From: Streptococcus equinus
GTDB lineage: Bacteria > Bacillota > Bacilli > Lactobacillales > Streptococcaceae
Assembly: GCF_900101445.1 (NCBI RefSeq)
Contig: NZ_FNKE01000003.1
Location: 48,336 to 112,335, forward strand
Direction of reading: 5' to 3'
Length of the DNA stretch: 64,000 bases
In this document: positions 45,671 through 55,964 of the stretch, in pieces
Position numbering within the stretch: position 1 is the first letter of the stretch
How the letters are laid out: each line of letters starts with the position of its first letter
Made by a program: the position numbers and the translations under genes
The notes under the pieces: model-generated
What the model was told of the DNA's origin: nothing
The model's input: the letters and a program-made list of their open reading frames with translations, nothing else
The model's database searches: none

Positions 45671-46663
45671 ATGGGTATCGGTATTATTATTGCCAGCCAT
45701 GGTAAATTTGCTGAAGGTATTCATCAATCAGGTTCTATGATCTTTGGTGACCAAGAGAAAGTTCAAGTTGTAACTTTCATGCCAAGCGAAGGACCTGATG
45801 ATTTATATGCACACTTCAACGATGCTATCGCACAATTTGATGCTGATGATGAAATCCTCGTACTAGCTGACCTTTGGAGTGGTTCTCCATTTAACCAAGC
45901 TAGTCGCGTAATGGGTGAAAATCCAGACCGCAAGATGGCTATCATTACAGGTCTTAATTTGCCAATGCTTATCCAAGCCTACACTGAGCGTATGATGGAC
46001 GCAAATGCAGGTGTTGAACAAGTTGCCGCAAATATCATTAAAGAGTCTAAAGACGGTGTTAAAGCACTTCCTGAAGAACTCAACCCAGCTGAAACAGCTG
46101 CTGCAGCGCCTGCCGCACAAGCTGCTCCTCAAGGTGCTATCCCTGAAGGAACTGTCATCGGTGATGGTAAACTTAAAATCAACCTCGCTCGTATTGACAC
46201 ACGTCTTCTTCACGGACAAGTTGCAACAAACTGGACACCAGCTTCCAAAGCTGATCGTATCATCGTTGCATCAGACACTGTATCTAAAGATGAATTGCGT
46301 AAAGGCTTGATCAAACAAGCAGCACCAAACGGTGTTAAAGCAAACGTAGTTCCAATCAAGAAATTGATTGAAGCTTCTAAAGACCCTCGTTTTGGTAACA
46401 CACACGCACTTATCTTGTTTGAAACACCTCAAGAAGCTCTTGAAGCTATCGAAGGCGGTGTGCCAATTAAAGAACTTAACGTTGGTTCAATGGCTCACTC
46501 AACAGGTAAAACAATGGTTAACAACGTATTGTCAATGGACAAAGATGACGTTGCTACATTTGAAAAATTACGTGACCTTGGCGTAACATTCGATGTTCGT
46601 AAAGTCCCTAATGATTCTAAAAAAGACTTGTTTGATCTAATCAAAAAAGCAAACGTTCAATAA
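45671..46663 (+). CDS. manL: Mannose-family PTS EIIAB
   Basis: 330 residues. EIIA domain with the phospho-His in [12 protein letters not shown] (His10); an Ala/Pro-rich linker (about 140-157); EIIB domain with [16 protein letters not shown], whose His accepts phosphate from EIIA. It phosphorylates mannose, glucose and amino sugars during uptake. AAGGAGG precedes the ATG. First gene of manLMN; in streptococci it also transmits catabolite signals. Confidence 0.96.
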   Translation: MGIGIIIASHGKFAEGIHQSGSMIFGDQEKVQVVTFMPSEGPDDLYAHFNDAIAQFDADDEILVLADLWSGSPFNQASRVMGENPDRKMAIITGLNLPMLIQAYTERMMDANAGVEQVAANIIKESKDGVKALPEELNPAETAAAAPAAQAAPQGAIPEGTVIGDGKLKINLARIDTRLLHGQVATNWTPASKADRIIVASDTVSKDELRKGLIKQAAPNGVKANVVPIKKLIEASKDPRFGNTHALILFETPQEALEAIEGGVPIKELNVGSMAHSTGKTMVNNVLSMDKDDVATFEKLRDLGVTFDVRKVPNDSKKDLFDLIKKANVQ

Positions 46664-46764
46664 TTTTTGAATTGAGCTTCCAGCAGGGCAAAAAAGAAAG
46701 CGTTTCTATGAAGGGCTTTCATACGTCTTGCAAGATTCAAACTTTCCTGTTTTTATCCAAAACA

Positions 46765-46789
46765 TGTAAGCCTTGGTTTCTGGCTTACA
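46765..46789 (+). other. Intercistronic hairpin between manL and manM
   Basis: An 8-bp stem TGTAAGCC/GGCTTACA with a 9-nt loop and no T-run, inside a 168-bp gap. It probably affects mRNA stability or differential expression and does not look like a terminator. Confidence 0.5.
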
Positions 46790-46831
46790 ATTGCACATTG
46801 AAAACTTTTATAAACGAAAGGAACTAGAATA

Positions 46832-47635
46832 ATGTCAGTTATTTCTATGATTTTAGTCGTTGTAGTTGCCTTCTTCGCTGGTCTTGAAGGTATCCTTGAC
46901 GAATTCCAATTCCACCAACCACTAGTTGCCTGCACACTTATCGGTCTTGTTACTGGTAACCTTGAAGCAGGTATCATCCTTGGCGGTTCTCTACAAATGA
47001 TCGCTCTTGGTTGGGCTAACATTGGTGCCGCTGTTGCGCCTGATGCTGCCCTTGCTTCTGTAGCTGCTGCTATCATCATGGTTAAAGGTGGAGACTTCAC
47101 TTCTAAAGGTATCGCAGTTGCAACAGCAACAGCTATCCCTCTTGCCGTTGCAGGTCTTTTCCTTACTATGCTTGTTCGTACTGCTTCTGTTGCCCTTGTT
47201 CACGGTGCTGACGCTGCCGCTAAAGACGGTAACATCGCTGCAGTTGAACGTACTCACTTGGTAGCTCTATTCCTTCAAGGTCTTCGTATTGCTGTTCCTG
47301 CTGCTCTTCTTCTTGCAGTACCAACTTCAGCAGTACAATCTATCCTTAACGCTATGCCAGACTGGTTGTCAGGTGGTATGGCTGTCGGTGGTGGTATGGT
47401 TGTTGCCGTAGGTTACGCTATGGTTATCAACATGATGGCTACAAGCGAAGTATGGCCTTTCTTCGCTATCGGTTTTGCCGTTGCCGCTATCTCTGACCTT
47501 ACTCTTATCGCCCTTGGTACAATTGGTGTTGCTCTTGCATTCATCTACCTTAACCTTTCAGAAAAAGGTGGAAATGGTGGCGGAACTGTTTCAGGTTCTG
47601 GTGACCCAATCGGCGACATCTTGGAAGACTACTAG
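46832..47635 (+). CDS. manM: Mannose-family PTS EIIC
   Basis: 267 residues, the sugar-translocating membrane subunit. It shows the EII-Sor start with GLEGILDEFQFHQPLVACTL and the GGSLQMIALGW motif near 50, and about seven helices. The C-terminus is Gly-rich (GGNGGGTVSGSG), then DPIGDILEDY. It pairs with EIID, which starts 14 bp later. GAAAGGAAC precedes the ATG. Confidence 0.95.
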   Translation: MSVISMILVVVVAFFAGLEGILDEFQFHQPLVACTLIGLVTGNLEAGIILGGSLQMIALGWANIGAAVAPDAALASVAAAIIMVKGGDFTSKGIAVATATAIPLAVAGLFLTMLVRTASVALVHGADAAAKDGNIAAVERTHLVALFLQGLRIAVPAALLLAVPTSAVQSILNAMPDWLSGGMAVGGGMVVAVGYAMVINMMATSEVWPFFAIGFAVAAISDLTLIALGTIGVALAFIYLNLSEKGGNGGGTVSGSGDPIGDILEDY

Positions 47636-47649
47636 AAAGGGGTACAAAC

Positions 47650-48561
47650 ATGGCTGAAAAACTTCAATTATCAAAATCTGATCGTCAAAAAGTTTGGTGG
47701 CGTTCTACTTTCCTACAAGGTTCTTGGAACTACGAACGTATGCAAAACTTGGGTTGGGCATACGCTTTGATCCCTGCCATCAAAAAACTTTATACATCTA
47801 AAGAAGACCGAGCTGCTGCTCTTGAACGTCACTTGGAATTCTTCAATACTCACCCATACGTTGCTGCTCCAATCATCGGTGTAACTCTTGCCCTTGAAGA
47901 AGAACGTGCAAATGGTGCTGAAATTGATGATACAGCTATCCAAGGGGTTAAAATCGGTATGATGGGACCTCTTGCTGGTGTTGGTGACCCAGTCTTCTGG
48001 TTTACAGTTCGTCCTATCCTTGGTGCCCTTGGTGCTTCACTTGCTATGGCAGGTAACATCGTTGGTCCACTTCTATTCTTCTTCGGATGGAACATCATCC
48101 GTATGGCATTCTTGTGGTACACTCAAGAACTTGGTTACAAAGCTGGTTCTGAAATCACAAAAGACCTTTCAGGTGGTATCATCCAAAAAATCACTAAAGG
48201 TGCTTCAATCCTTGGTATGTTCATCTTGGCTGTCTTGGTTGAACGTTGGGTATCAATTAACTTCACTGTTGATCTTCCTTCAACTAAACTTTCAGAAGGT
48301 GCTTATATCGAATTCCCTAAAGGAAACGTAACTGGTACTGAACTCCAAGGTATTCTTGGTAAAGTGGCTGATGGACTTAGCCTTTCACCAGAAAAAGCTA
48401 ACACACTTCAAGGTCAATTGAACTCATTGATTCCTGGTTTGATGGGACTTGCTCTTACATTCCTTTGCATGTGGTTGCTTAAGAAAAAAGTTTCTCCAAT
48501 CACAATCATCATCGGATTGTTCATCGTTGGTATCATCGCTCGTTTCTTCGGAATCATGTAA
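47650..48561 (+). CDS. manN: Mannose-family PTS EIID
   Basis: 303 residues. Family signature FLQGSWNYERMQNLGWAYALIPAI near residue 20 and GVKIGMMGPLAGVGDPVFWFT in the middle, with C-terminal membrane helices. With EIIC it forms the translocation channel; class IIa bacteriocins and phages use this complex as a receptor in related bacteria. A terminator follows. Confidence 0.96.
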   Translation: MAEKLQLSKSDRQKVWWRSTFLQGSWNYERMQNLGWAYALIPAIKKLYTSKEDRAAALERHLEFFNTHPYVAAPIIGVTLALEEERANGAEIDDTAIQGVKIGMMGPLAGVGDPVFWFTVRPILGALGASLAMAGNIVGPLLFFFGWNIIRMAFLWYTQELGYKAGSEITKDLSGGIIQKITKGASILGMFILAVLVERWVSINFTVDLPSTKLSEGAYIEFPKGNVTGTELQGILGKVADGLSLSPEKANTLQGQLNSLIPGLMGLALTFLCMWLLKKKVSPITIIIGLFIVGIIARFFGIM

Positions 48562-48568
48562 TGAAAGA

Positions 48569-48592
48569 AAGGAAGGATTTCGGTCCTTCTTT
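48569..48592 (+). terminator. Terminator after manN
   Basis: GAAGGA pairs with TCCTTC (48572-48577 with 48584-48589) plus flanking A/G-U pairs, followed by eight T. It separates manN from the manO promoter. Confidence 0.8.
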
Positions 48593-48601
48593 TTTTATTA
48601 T

Positions 48602-48609
48602 GTTATAAT
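48602..48609 (+). promoter_or_regulatory. Extended -10 promoter of manO
   Basis: TGTTATAAT (TATAAT 48604-48609) lies 29 bp before the manO ATG, with GAGGAG as ribosome-binding site. Confidence 0.55.
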
Positions 48610-48638
48610 AGACTAAAAGCTAATTCAGAGGAGATTAC

Positions 48639-49010
48639 ATGGCACAATCACTTAACTCTACCGTGGAATTAACGACTACTGGTGTTTCTTACCTTGGCAT
48701 GGGAGGAAAAGTTGGCAAATTCCTTCTCGGTAACAAAGGTCTTGAATTTTATAGCGACGCTAACGTCGAAGATTATATCCAAATTCCTTGGGAAAACATC
48801 GAAAAAATCGGCGCTAACGTTTCTCGTAACAAAGTCAGCCGTCACTTTGAAGTCTTCACAGACAAAGGAAAATTCCTTTTTGCTTCAAAAGACTCAGGAA
48901 AAATCTTAAAAGTGGCTCGCCAGCATATCGGAAACGACAAAGTTGTTCGTATGCTTACACTTGTTCAAGTCCTTATGAAAAAACTAACAGGATTTGTCAA
49001 AAAGAAATAA
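48639..49010 (+). CDS. manO: ManO/DUF956 family protein
   Basis: 123 residues of DUF956, which is found almost only beside mannose-type PTS genes. The core is a PH-like beta fold (FLLGNKGLEFYSD, IQIPWENIEKIGANV, FEVFTDKGKFLFASKD). It is thought to modulate or regulate the man PTS, but no mechanism is established. It has its own promoter after the manN terminator. The serS promoter -35 lies within its last codons. Confidence 0.88.
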   Translation: MAQSLNSTVELTTTGVSYLGMGGKVGKFLLGNKGLEFYSDANVEDYIQIPWENIEKIGANVSRNKVSRHFEVFTDKGKFLFASKDSGKILKVARQHIGNDKVVRMLTLVQVLMKKLTGFVKKK

Positions 49011-49022
49011 ATCTAGTATAAT
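48994..49022 (+). promoter_or_regulatory. Promoter of the serS T-box transcript
   Basis: TTGTCA (48994-48999), 17-bp spacer, TATAAT (49017-49022). The -35 lies inside the 3' end of manO. Confidence 0.8.
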
Positions 49023-49028
49023 AAGTAG

Positions 49029-49218
49029 TACGGATAAGTAAGAGTGGAGCTCTTTCAGAAAGTCTGCGGTTGCTGTGAGCAGATAGAGCGACAGGTCTGA
49101 AATTCTACCGTTATATCAATTAAAAATAGAAATTAAGTGCACAGGATGTGAAGCTGGATGGAACCGCGCGATTGCGCTCCAGCAGTTAACATGCTGTGCT
49201 TTTTGTTCATCTGGGCAC
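49029..49218 (+). promoter_or_regulatory. T-box riboswitch leader of serS
   Basis: A T-box-like GGATGGAACCGCG near 49155-49167 (a variant of AGGGTGGAACCGCG) follows a long structured region with an AGAGTGGAGCTC element. Downstream, CAGCA-gttaaca-TGCTG then TGCTTTTTG forms the terminator (about 49182-49206). Serine specificity is inferred from the downstream gene. The ribosome-binding site GGAGG follows at 49244-49248. Confidence 0.85.
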
Positions 49219-49257
49219 AGCTAACCCTATGAGCGCTAAAAAAACTGGAGGAAACTT

Positions 49258-50535
49258 ATGTTAGACATCAAACGTATTCGTAACGATTTCGACGAAGTCG
49301 CTAAAAAATTAGCTACACGTGGCGTTGCTGCTGAAAAACTTGCTGAACTTAAAGAACTTGACGACAAACGTCGTGAATTGCTTGTTAAATCTGAATCAGC
49401 TAAAGCTGAACGTAACACTGCTTCTGCAGCTATCGCTCAAGCAAAACGCAACAAAGAAGACGCTTCTGAACAAATCGCTGCAATGCAAAAATTGTCAGCA
49501 GACATCAAAGCTACTGACGCTGAACTAGCTGAAATCGATGAAAAATTATCTGAATTCACAGCAACACTTCCAAACATCCCAGCTGCTGATGTTCCTGTTG
49601 GTGCTGACGAAGACGAAAACGTTGAAGTTCGTCGTTGGGGAACACCTCGTGAATTTGACTTTGATATCAAAGCTCACTGGGATCTTGGTGAAGACCTTGA
49701 CATCCTTGATTGGGAACGTGGTGCAAAAGTTACTGGTTCTCGTTTCCTATTCTACAAGGGTCTTGGAGCTCGCCTAGAACGCGCTATCTACAACTTCATG
49801 TTGGATGAACACGCAAAAGAAGGCTACACAGAAGTTATTCCTCCATACATGGTAAACCACGACTCTATGTTTGGTACTGGTCAATATCCAAAATTCAAAG
49901 AAGATACATTTGAATTGGCTGATTCTGACTACGTTCTTATCCCAACTGCTGAAGTCCCACTTACAAACTACTACCGTGGTGAAATCCTTGACGGTAAAGA
50001 ACTTCCAGTTTACTTCACAGCTATGAGCCCATCATTCCGTTCAGAAGCTGGTTCAGCTGGTCGTGACACACGTGGTTTGATTCGTCTTCACCAATTCCAC
50101 AAAGTTGAAATGGTTAAATTCTCTAAACCAGAAACTTCATACGATGAATTGGAAAAAATGGTTGCTAACGCTGAAAACATTCTTCAAAAACTTGGTTTGC
50201 CATACCGCGTTATCACACTATGTACTGGAGACATGGGATTCTCAGCTGCTAAAACTTACGACCTAGAAGTTTGGATTCCAGCTCAAAACACTTACCGTGA
50301 AATCTCAAGCTGTTCAAATACTGAAGACTTCCAAGCACGTCGTGCGCAAATCCGTTACCGTGACGAAGCTGATGGTAAAGTTAAACTTCTTCACACACTT
50401 AACGGTTCAGGTCTTGCAGTTGGACGTACAGTTGCTGCTATTCTTGAAAACTACCAAAACGAAGATGGTTCTGTAACAATTCCAGAAGTACTTCGTCCAT
50501 ACATGGGTGGAGCTGAAGTTATCTCACCTAAATAA
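49258..50535 (+). CDS. serS: Seryl-tRNA synthetase
   Basis: 425 residues, class II. An N-terminal coiled-coil arm (about 30-100) binds the long variable arm of tRNA-Ser. The catalytic domain has motif 2 [21 protein letters not shown] and motif 3 [18 protein letters not shown]. Start [14 protein letters not shown] with GGAGG upstream. Controlled by the T-box leader. Confidence 0.97.
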   Translation: MLDIKRIRNDFDEVAKKLATRGVAAEKLAELKELDDKRRELLVKSESAKAERNTASAAIAQAKRNKEDASEQIAAMQKLSADIKATDAELAEIDEKLSEFTATLPNIPAADVPVGADEDENVEVRRWGTPREFDFDIKAHWDLGEDLDILDWERGAKVTGSRFLFYKGLGARLERAIYNFMLDEHAKEGYTEVIPPYMVNHDSMFGTGQYPKFKEDTFELADSDYVLIPTAEVPLTNYYRGEILDGKELPVYFTAMSPSFRSEAGSAGRDTRGLIRLHQFHKVEMVKFSKPETSYDELEKMVANAENILQKLGLPYRVITLCTGDMGFSAAKTYDLEVWIPAQNTYREISSCSNTEDFQARRAQIRYRDEADGKVKLLHTLNGSGLAVGRTVAAILENYQNEDGSVTIPEVLRPYMGGAEVISPK

Positions 50536-50542
50536 TAAACCT

Positions 50543-50582
50543 AAAACACCTACTAATCACTTGATTAGCAGGTGTTTTTTTG
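50543..50582 (+). terminator. Terminator after serS
   Basis: AAAACACCT and CTAATCA pair with TGATTAG and AGGTGTTTT, followed by further T. Confidence 0.85.
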
Positions 50583-50591
50583 TATAAGAAA

Positions 50592-50671
50592 AAATCCCCT
50601 TTGAACCATCCTCAAAATCAAGAAAATGATTTCTATGACTTGAGGCTAGTACAATGTGGGATTTTTAAAAT
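50592..50671 (-). terminator. Terminator of the fatty-acid synthesis operon
   Basis: AAAATCCC and GGGATTTTTT form the outer stem, with an inner CCTCAA/TTGAGG stem, ending in T on the minus strand. The arm near 50664-50671 overlaps the accA stop. Confidence 0.6.
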
Positions 50672-51438
50672 TTTCTAAAGCGTTGATAACGATTTTCAAT
50701 TAATTGGTCCAAAGGAAGTTGGCTAAGCTCCTCTAGTTCAGAAATAAGATTTGTCTTAATCATCTCAACGATTTCACTTGAGAAATAACCATGTTCTGGA
50801 ATCACTTTATCGATAACTCCCATATTGTAAAGTTCTCCAGCTGTTATTTTCATCAGTTCTGCTGCTTCAGTTGCACGTGAACCATCTTTCCAAAGGATTG
50901 AGGCAAAGCCTTCTGGGCTCAAAATCGCATACATGCTGTGTTCAAGCATCCAAACCTTATCAGCTACAGCGAGTGCTAAAGCACCACCAGAGCCGCCTTC
51001 TCCAATGATAATAGCAATAATCGGCACCTTAAGATCGCTCATCTCAAGCAAGTTACGCGCAATTGCTTCACCTTGTCCGCGTTCTTCCGCACCAACACCT
51101 GGATAAGCTCCAGCAGTATTGATGAAAGTAACGACAGGACGACCGAATTTTTCAGCTTGTTTCATCAAGCGAAGCGCCTTGCGGTAACCTTCTGGATTCG
51201 GTTGACCGAAATTGCGTTTTAGATTCTCCTGTAAATTTTTCCCTTTTTGAATACCAATAACTGTCACAGGACGACCTGCAAGTCGAGCAATTCCCCCAAC
51301 GATTGCTCCGTCATCAGCAAAATGACGATCTCCATGAAGTTCCATAAAGTCATCAAAAATCAAATTAGCATATTCCAAGGTTGTCAAACGCCCTTGATCA
51401 CGCGCTTCTTTCAAAATTCTTGATACGTCGCTACTCAT
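50665..51438 (-). CDS. accA: Acetyl-CoA carboxylase carboxyltransferase subunit alpha
   Basis: 257 residues. It shows the family [18 protein letters not shown] and the oxyanion-hole glycines of the crotonase-like fold in [15 protein letters not shown]. With AccD it transfers CO2 from carboxybiotin to acetyl-CoA, making malonyl-CoA. Last gene of the cluster; its ATG overlaps accD by 4 bp. Shorter than the E. coli protein (319), as is usual in streptococci. Confidence 0.96.
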   Translation of the reverse strand: MSSDVSRILKEARDQGRLTTLEYANLIFDDFMELHGDRHFADDGAIVGGIARLAGRPVTVIGIQKGKNLQENLKRNFGQPNPEGYRKALRLMKQAEKFGRPVVTFINTAGAYPGVGAEERGQGEAIARNLLEMSDLKVPIIAIIIGEGGSGGALALAVADKVWMLEHSMYAILSPEGFASILWKDGSRATEAAELMKITAGELYNMGVIDKVIPEHGYFSSEIVEMIKTNLISELEELSQLPLDQLIENRYQRFRKF

Positions 51439-52301
51439 TTGGCACCTCCATGAAACGCAACTAATTTAGCAATTGTGTCTGGCATTTCTGTACGTTTAAC
51501 AATGGCATCCACAAAACCATGTTCCAAAAGAAACTCTGCTCTTTGGAAATCTTCAGGTAAGTTTTCGCGCACTGTTGTCTCAATAACACGACGACCGGCA
51601 AAACCAACCAAGGCTTGCGGTTCTGCTAGAATAATGTCACCTTCCATGGCAAAACTTGCTGTCACCCCTCCTGTTGTAGGGTCAGTCAAGATTGTCAAAT
51701 AGAATAAACCAGCTTCAGAGTGACGTTTAACAGCAGCTGAAATTTTTGCCATTTGCATCAAACTCATGATACCTTCTTGCATACGAGCACCACCTGACGC
51801 TGTAAAGATGACAACAGGTAGTTTTTCAGTAGTCGCCATTTCAAATAAACGCGTGATTTTTTCGCCGACGACTGTTCCCATTGAAGCCATGATAAAGTTA
51901 GAATCCATGATAGCAAGCGCTACTTTTTCCCCTTTAATCATAGCTTTACCAGTCACGACAGCCTCTTCAAGACCAGTCTTTTCACGCATTTTAGCTAATT
52001 TTTCCTGATAACCAGGAAACTTAAGTGGGTCACTTGTTTCAAGCCCAGTAAAGTGTTCTTCAAAGCTCCCTTCATCTACTGTAATCGCCAAACGTTCTTT
52101 AGCAGAAATACGGAAGTTATAAGAACAAGCTGGACAAATCTTTGCAACCCCTAAGTCTTTTTGATAAATCATGTGCTTACAAGCTGGACACTTAGCAAAT
52201 AATTCATCAGGAACCTCAGGAACTTCGCGAGGTTCCGCTTGTTTAATAGAGTTATTGGGAGTAATTCGGATGTACTTATCTTTTTTACTAAATAAAGCCA
52301 T
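51435..52301 (-). CDS. accD: Acetyl-CoA carboxylase carboxyltransferase subunit beta
   Basis: 288 residues. The N-terminal zinc finger is CPACKHM...CPAC (about Cys38, 41, 57, 60); the carboxyltransferase core has [18 protein letters not shown] and [12 protein letters not shown]. Partner of AccA. Lies 8 bp after accC. Confidence 0.96.
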   Translation of the reverse strand: MALFSKKDKYIRITPNNSIKQAEPREVPEVPDELFAKCPACKHMIYQKDLGVAKICPACSYNFRISAKERLAITVDEGSFEEHFTGLETSDPLKFPGYQEKLAKMREKTGLEEAVVTGKAMIKGEKVALAIMDSNFIMASMGTVVGEKITRLFEMATTEKLPVVIFTASGGARMQEGIMSLMQMAKISAAVKRHSEAGLFYLTILTDPTTGGVTASFAMEGDIILAEPQALVGFAGRRVIETTVRENLPEDFQRAEFLLEHGFVDAIVKRTEMPDTIAKLVAFHGGAK

Positions 52302-52309
52302 GAAATCTC

Positions 52310-53680
52310 CTAATCATTTTCCTTATTGTAGTTTGGTAAGAATGTCTCCATCAAGAATGAAGTATCATAATCCCCTGCAATCACATGCTCATCACAAATC
52401 AAATCCATTTGGAATTCAACGTTTGTTGTCACACCTTCAATTTCCAATTCATAAAGGGCACGTTGCATTTTCATCAAAGCATCAAAACGATTTTCACCAT
52501 GAACGATGATTTTTGCAATCATACTGTCATAATATGGTGGAATAGTGTAGCCATGATAAACCGCAGAATCCACACGTAAGCCCACACCACCGCTTGGCAA
52601 ATACAAGTCAGTGATTTTACCAGGACTTGGTGCAAAGTTAAATTTCGGATTTTCAGCATTGATACGACATTCGATAGCATGACCAGTGATTTTAATATCG
52701 TCTTGTGTCACAGACAATTCTTGCCCTGCTGCAATACGAATTTGTTCTTTGACAATATCAACACCAGTGACGAATTCTGTTACAGGGTGCTCAACTTGAA
52801 CACGTGTATTCATTTCCATGAAGTAGAATTGTGATGTCTTTTCATCAAGCAAGAATTCAATCGTACCAGCATTCTCATAACCAACGGCTTTCGCTGCACG
52901 TACGGCTGCATCACCAATCTTACCACGAAGGGTTTTACCGATAGCAATGGATGGACTTTCTTCAAGCACTTTTTGGTTATTACGTTGAAGCGAACAGTCA
53001 CGTTCACCAAGGTGAACCACATTACCGTGAGAGTCCCCTAAAATTTGAACCTCGATATGGCGAGCTGGGTAAACCACTTTTTCAATGTACATGGCACCAT
53101 TACCAAAAGCTGCCAAAGCCTCCTGTGAAGCTGACTCAAAAGCTGGAACAAGGTCTTGAGCTGATTCAACTTTACGGATTCCTTTACCGCCTCCACCAGC
53201 TGAAGCTTTTAGCATCACTGGATAGCCAAGTTTTTCAGCAACTTCAAGCGCTTGATCTGCCGTAAAGACTTCACCGTCTGATCCAGGAATAACAGGGACA
53301 TTAGCTGCGATCATTTCAGCACGGGCATTGATTTTGTCCCCCATTTTATCCATGATTTCAGCACTTGGTCCGATAAATTTGATGTGCATTTCTTCACACA
53401 TAGTTGCAAATTTTGAGTTTTCACTCAAAAAACCAAATCCAGGGTGAATGGCTTCAGCACCTGTTACAATAGCAGCTGACAAGACGGCATTCATATTAAG
53501 ATAAGAGTCTGTCGAACGAGCTGGACCGATACAAATTGCTTCATCAGCCAAAATCGTATGCAAAGAATTTTTATCAGCTTCAGAATAGACAGCTACCGTA
53601 TTGATTCCCAATTCACGTGCCGCACGAATAATTCGCACCGCAATTTCTCCACGATTGGCAATTAATATCTTTTTAAACAT
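52310..53680 (-). CDS. accC: Acetyl-CoA carboxylase biotin carboxylase subunit
   Basis: 456 residues of the ATP-grasp fold. Start [19 protein letters not shown], glycine-rich ATP loop [12 protein letters not shown] (about 159-170), and [14 protein letters not shown] in the active site. It carboxylates biotin on AccB using bicarbonate and ATP. Eighty-seven bases separate it from fabZ; no promoter is evident in that gap. Confidence 0.97.
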   Translation of the reverse strand: MFKKILIANRGEIAVRIIRAARELGINTVAVYSEADKNSLHTILADEAICIGPARSTDSYLNMNAVLSAAIVTGAEAIHPGFGFLSENSKFATMCEEMHIKFIGPSAEIMDKMGDKINARAEMIAANVPVIPGSDGEVFTADQALEVAEKLGYPVMLKASAGGGGKGIRKVESAQDLVPAFESASQEALAAFGNGAMYIEKVVYPARHIEVQILGDSHGNVVHLGERDCSLQRNNQKVLEESPSIAIGKTLRGKIGDAAVRAAKAVGYENAGTIEFLLDEKTSQFYFMEMNTRVQVEHPVTEFVTGVDIVKEQIRIAAGQELSVTQDDIKITGHAIECRINAENPKFNFAPSPGKITDLYLPSGGVGLRVDSAVYHGYTIPPYYDSMIAKIIVHGENRFDALMKMQRALYELEIEGVTTNVEFQMDLICDEHVIAGDYDTSFLMETFLPNYNKEND

Positions 53681-53767
53681 ACGTCTGCTTTTTCCTCCTA
53701 TTTGGAATGCCTTAGCATTCCAGTCAAAATTCTTTTTTTGTCACAGTTTACGTTAAACTACTATTTC

Positions 53768-54190
53768 TTAACTACCAATAGCAAACGTCAATGTGCCAGA
53801 AGCTGCTAATTTCCCATCAACTTCTGCTTTTGCCTCAACCACAGCAATAGTGCCGCGGCGTTTGACAAATTTCGCTGTCATAATCAATTGGTCACCTGGA
53901 ACAACTTGTTTTTTGAAACGAACTTTATCCATTCCAGCGTAAAAGACCAATTTCCCTTTATTTTCTTCTTTTGAAAGTTCTAGAACACCTGCTGTTTGAG
54001 CAAGAGCTTCCATGATGAGAACCCCTGGCATAACAGGGTATTCTGGAAAGTGACCATTGAAAAATGGTTCATTGATTGTCACATTTTTTACAGCAACAAT
54101 TTCATCATCACTCACTTCAAGCACACGGTCAACCAAAAGCATTGGGTAACGGTGTGGTAGAGCTTCACGAATTTGTTTAATATCAATCAT
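53768..54190 (-). CDS. fabZ: 3-hydroxyacyl-ACP dehydratase FabZ
   Basis: 140-residue hot-dog-fold enzyme. The catalytic His is in [21 protein letters not shown] (about His48), with the Glu in the following helix. Start [22 protein letters not shown] is typical. It dehydrates 3-hydroxyacyl-ACP. In streptococci FabM supplies the isomerase activity needed for unsaturated chains. Overlaps accB by 4 bp. Confidence 0.97.
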   Translation of the reverse strand: MIDIKQIREALPHRYPMLLVDRVLEVSDDEIVAVKNVTINEPFFNGHFPEYPVMPGVLIMEALAQTAGVLELSKEENKGKLVFYAGMDKVRFKKQVVPGDQLIMTAKFVKRRGTIAVVEAKAEVDGKLAASGTLTFAIGS

Positions 54191-54663
54191 TTAATACGTA
54201 CCAATCCTTGTCCAAATTCAACAACGTCTTCGTTATTTACCATCACTTCTGTCACGATACCATCTTTTGGAGCTGGAATTTCATTCATGACCTTCATAGC
54301 TTCAATGATTAACAAAGTTTGACCTTTTTTAACAGCATCACCAACTGATACAAAGGCTGGTTTATCTGGAGCTGGTGCAAGGTAAGCTACCCCAACAAGT
54401 GGGCTTGGTACTTCTTCACCTTCAGCAAAAATATCAGTATCAGCTGCTACTTCAGCCTCAGCAGGTGCTGCTGCTTGTGGTGCTTGTGCCGCAGCCACTT
54501 CAACAGGAGCTGAAACAGGTGCTGCTGCAGCAACTGGTGCTACAGGCGCAGTGTATTCATTTTTACTAAATGTTAATTCAGACTCACCTGTTTTAAATGA
54601 GAATTCACGTAGGCTTGACTGGTCAAATTGAGCCATCAAGTCTTTTACTTCAGAAATATTCAC
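54187..54663 (-). CDS. accB: Biotin carboxyl carrier protein of acetyl-CoA carboxylase
   Basis: 158 residues: N-terminal helical part, a long Ala/Pro/Val-rich linker (about 40-85), and the biotinyl domain with [10 protein letters not shown], where Lys is biotinylated. The motif has V in place of the common M after K, which is tolerated in streptococci. I chose GTG 54663 because GGGAGG lies 7 bp upstream; the earlier TTG at 54678 overlaps fabF and that ribosome-binding site. Confidence 0.93.
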   Translation of the reverse strand: MNISEVKDLMAQFDQSSLREFSFKTGESELTFSKNEYTAPVAPVAAAAPVSAPVEVAAAQAPQAAAPAEAEVAADTDIFAEGEEVPSPLVGVAYLAPAPDKPAFVSVGDAVKKGQTLLIIEAMKVMNEIPAPKDGIVTEVMVNNEDVVEFGQGLVRIK

Positions 54664-54665
54664 GC

Positions 54666-55898
54666 TTAAGCCTCCCAACGTTTAAATGCTAGAACAGCAT
54701 TGTGTCCGCCAAATCCGAATGTATTTGAAATGGCATATTCTAATTCTGCTTCTTGACCTTGTCCATAAACTACATTTGCTTCGATGTCTTCTGATAATTC
54801 ACGAGTACCAGCAGTCATTGGAATGTAGTTGTGACGAATAGCTTCGATAGTTGCGACAGCTTCAACAGCACCAGCAGCACCAAGAAGGTGTCCTGTGAAT
54901 GATTTTGTTGAAGATACTGGAACATCTTTACCAAGGACAGTTACGATAGCTTTGCTTTCACCTTTTTCATTAGCTTGAGTTGATGTACCGTGTGCGTTAA
55001 CATAGTCAACATCTTCTGGTGAAATGCCAGCTTCTTTGATAGCCAATTCAATAGCTTTTGCCGCACCAGATCCATCAGGAGTTGGTGTTGTTTGGTGGTA
55101 AGCATCACAGTTGCTACCATAACCAACAACTTCAGCAAGAATTGTTGCACCGCGTTTTTGAGCATGTTCAAGACTTTCAAGAACAAGCACACCAGCACCT
55201 TCACCCATAACAAAACCATTACGATCTTTATCAAATGGAATAGCAGAGCGAGCTGGGTCTTCCGTTGTAGAAAGGGCAGTCAAAGCATTGAAACCACCGA
55301 TACCAATTTCATTAATAGTAGATTCAGCACCACCAGCAAGAATCACATCATGGTAACCGAATTTGATTTCACGGAATGCTTCACCAATAGCATCGTTAGA
55401 TGAGGCACAAGCAGTTGTGATTGATTTACATACACCACGCGCACCAATACGAAGAGCAATGTTACCAGCAGCCATGTTTGACAAAGCTTTAGGGATGAAC
55501 ATTGGTTGAATACGTTTGATACCTTTTTCGTGCATACGAATGATTTGCTCTTGCATTTCTTGCAAACCACCGATACCAGATGATACGATAACACCAGTAC
55601 GATCACGATCAACTGTATCCATATCAAGTTTTGCATTTTCAAGAGCTTCTAAAGTCGCATAAATCGCATAAAGTGAGTATTGATCCATGCGGTTTTTATC
55701 TTTCCGAACAAAATATTTATCAAAAGGAAAATCATGGATTTCCCCAGCATTATGAACTGGGATTTCAGAATTATCAAATTTAGTAATTGGTCCGATACCA
55801 ATTTTACCATCATGAAGATTGTTCCAGAATTCTTCTGGTGTATTTCCGATAGGGGATGTTAAACCGTAACCTGTTACTACAACTCTATTTAATGTCAT
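54666..55898 (-). CDS. fabF: 3-oxoacyl-ACP synthase II FabF
   Basis: 410-residue thiolase-fold condensing enzyme. The catalytic Cys is in SITTACASSNDAIG, His in VNAHGTSTQANEKGES, and second His in SFTGHLLGAAGAVE. It elongates acyl-ACP chains. It follows fabG by 66 bp and precedes accB by 2 bp. Confidence 0.97.
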   Translation of the reverse strand: MTLNRVVVTGYGLTSPIGNTPEEFWNNLHDGKIGIGPITKFDNSEIPVHNAGEIHDFPFDKYFVRKDKNRMDQYSLYAIYATLEALENAKLDMDTVDRDRTGVIVSSGIGGLQEMQEQIIRMHEKGIKRIQPMFIPKALSNMAAGNIALRIGARGVCKSITTACASSNDAIGEAFREIKFGYHDVILAGGAESTINEIGIGGFNALTALSTTEDPARSAIPFDKDRNGFVMGEGAGVLVLESLEHAQKRGATILAEVVGYGSNCDAYHQTTPTPDGSGAAKAIELAIKEAGISPEDVDYVNAHGTSTQANEKGESKAIVTVLGKDVPVSSTKSFTGHLLGAAGAVEAVATIEAIRHNYIPMTAGTRELSEDIEANVVYGQGQEAELEYAISNTFGFGGHNAVLAFKRWEA

Positions 55899-55964
55899 TT
55901 TTGTCTCCTTTTAAGAGAAATTATACTTCTAATTTTAAACTATTACAGCAAAGCAAACAATAGT

